Assembly (NCBI GenBank): GCA_946480065.1
Contig: CAMLJA010000089.1
Coordinates: 1-7,553 of the forward strand
Origin: an uncultured Thermomonas sp.
Lineage (GTDB): Bacteria; Pseudomonadota; Gammaproteobacteria; Xanthomonadales; Xanthomonadaceae
Reading direction: 5' to 3'
DNA: 7,553 nucleotides
Shown: piece by piece, positions 6,891 to 7,553 of the stretch
Layout of the letters: each line of letters starts with the position of its first letter
Position numbering within the stretch: the first letter of the stretch is position 1
Notes under the pieces: model-generated
The model's database searches: none
What the model saw: only the letters and a program-made list of their open reading frames with translations
What the model was told of the DNA's origin: nothing
Position numbers and translations under genes: made by a program

Positions 6891-7553
6891 AGATCCTGGT
6901 CACCGGCGGCGGCGGCTTCCTCGGCCAGGCGCTCTGCCGCGGGCTGGTGGCGCGCGGCCACGACGTCGCCAGTTTCAACCGCGGCCACTACCCGGCGCTG
7001 GAGGCGCTGGGCGTGCGCCAGCTGCGCGGCGACCTGGCCGACCGCGACGCGGTGATGGCCGCGTTCGCCGGCGGCTACGACGCGGCTGACTTTGATGCGG
7101 TATTCCACAACGCCGCCAAGGCCGGGGCCTGGGGCAGTTACGCCAGCTACCACCAGGCGAACGTGGTGGGCACGCGGAACGTGCTGGAGGCCTGCCGCGC
7201 CCACGGCATCGGCCGGCTGGTCTACACCTCCACCCCCAGCGTGACCCATCGCGCCACCCATCCGGTGGAAGGCGGGACCGCCGAAACCGTGCCCTATGGC
7301 GAGCATTTCCAGGCGCCCTACGCCACCACCAAGGCGATCGCCGAGAAGGCCGTGCTGGCCGCCAACGACGCGTCGTTGGCCACGGTGGCCCTGCGCCCGC
7401 GGCTGATCTGGGGGCCGGGCGACAACCAGATCCTGCCGCGGCTGGTCGCGCGCGCGAAGGCGGGCCGCCTGCGCATCGTCGGCAGCGGCGACAACCTGGT
7501 GGACACCACCTACATCGACAACGCCGCGCAGGCGCATTTCGACGCCTTCGACC
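6887..7553 (+). CDS. oleD: OleD, NADPH-dependent 2-alkyl-3-ketoacid reductase, 3'-partial
   Basis: OleD reduces the 2-alkyl-3-ketoacid from OleA to the hydroxyacid used by OleC. The first 222 residues are present and the frame is still open at the window end. It is an extended short-chain dehydrogenase with the Rossmann motif TGGGGFLG (6-13), in which GxxGxxG binds the cofactor. FNRG (30-33) after the second strand supplies Arg32, which favours [15 protein letters not shown] (74-83) is the usual Asn-Ala-Ala region, YTSTPSV (113-119) holds the catalytic Ser/Thr, and YATTK supplies Tyr145 and Lys149. [13 protein letters not shown] resembles the 3-beta-hydroxysteroid dehydrogenase/epimerase group to which OleD belongs. 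The ATG overlaps the oleC stop codon, and GAGGGA at 6875-6880 is a good Shine-Dalgarno site six bases before it. Roughly a third of the protein should lie beyond the window. Confidence 0.94.
   Translation, partial: MKILVTGGGGFLGQALCRGLVARGHDVASFNRGHYPALEALGVRQLRGDLADRDAVMAAFAGGYDAADFDAVFHNAAKAGAWGSYASYHQANVVGTRNVLEACRAHGIGRLVYTSTPSVTHRATHPVEGGTAETVPYGEHFQAPYATTKAIAEKAVLAANDASLATVALRPRLIWGPGDNQILPRLVARAKAGRLRIVGSGDNLVDTTYIDNAAQAHFDAFD

Noticed and set aside
6310..7089. Plus-strand frame running across the oleC-oleD junction
   Set aside because: It is rich in Arg, Ala and Ser and out of frame with both genes. The oleC and oleD frames are continuous with clear motifs, so no frameshift or fusion is indicated.

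Overview
The window is very GC-rich, with third codon positions almost all G or C. It reads as a chromosomal segment of a gammaproteobacterium of the Xanthomonadaceae, probably a Lysobacter, Luteimonas or Pseudoxanthomonas-like organism. The assignment rests on the OleA protein, which matches Xanthomonas-type OleA closely in start and length, and on the gene order. It was made from recalled family sequences, not from a database search.

Layout: (1) positions 1-1833 hold the C-terminal part of a two-domain M16 zinc-peptidase-like protein whose 5' end lies outside the window. A strong hairpin follows at 1859-1885. (2) A 104-residue DUF4156-type lipoprotein gene lies at 1908-2222. (3) Positions 2345-7553 hold an olefin (ole) hydrocarbon biosynthesis locus: oleA, a YjdM/PhnA-like zinc-ribbon gene, oleB, a small YkgJ-type cysteine-cluster gene on the opposite strand, oleC, and oleD cut off by the window end.

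How the genes work together (established for the family): OleA joins two fatty acyl-CoAs head to head into a 2-alkyl-3-ketoacid. OleD reduces this to the 2-alkyl-3-hydroxyacid, OleC uses ATP to close a beta-lactone, and OleB decarboxylates the lactone to a long-chain cis-olefin. OleB, OleC and OleD of Xanthomonas are reported to form a large assembly. Catalytic residues of OleA, OleB and OleC are visible and intact. The OleD nucleotide-binding and Tyr/Lys motifs are also present.

Transcription: oleA, yjdM and oleB are tightly packed on the + strand. The minus-strand ykgJ gene and a 19-bp perfect inverted repeat at 4667-4727 separate them from oleC-oleD, which overlap by 4 bp. oleC and oleD therefore probably have their own promoter, and a GACAAT box six bases before the oleC ATG suggests a leaderless message. 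No intergenic stretch exceeds 300 bases, and I see no RNA genes, CRISPR arrays, insertion sequences or prophage genes. The locus is a known pathway. The least explained parts are the two embedded small genes and the palindromic repeat.
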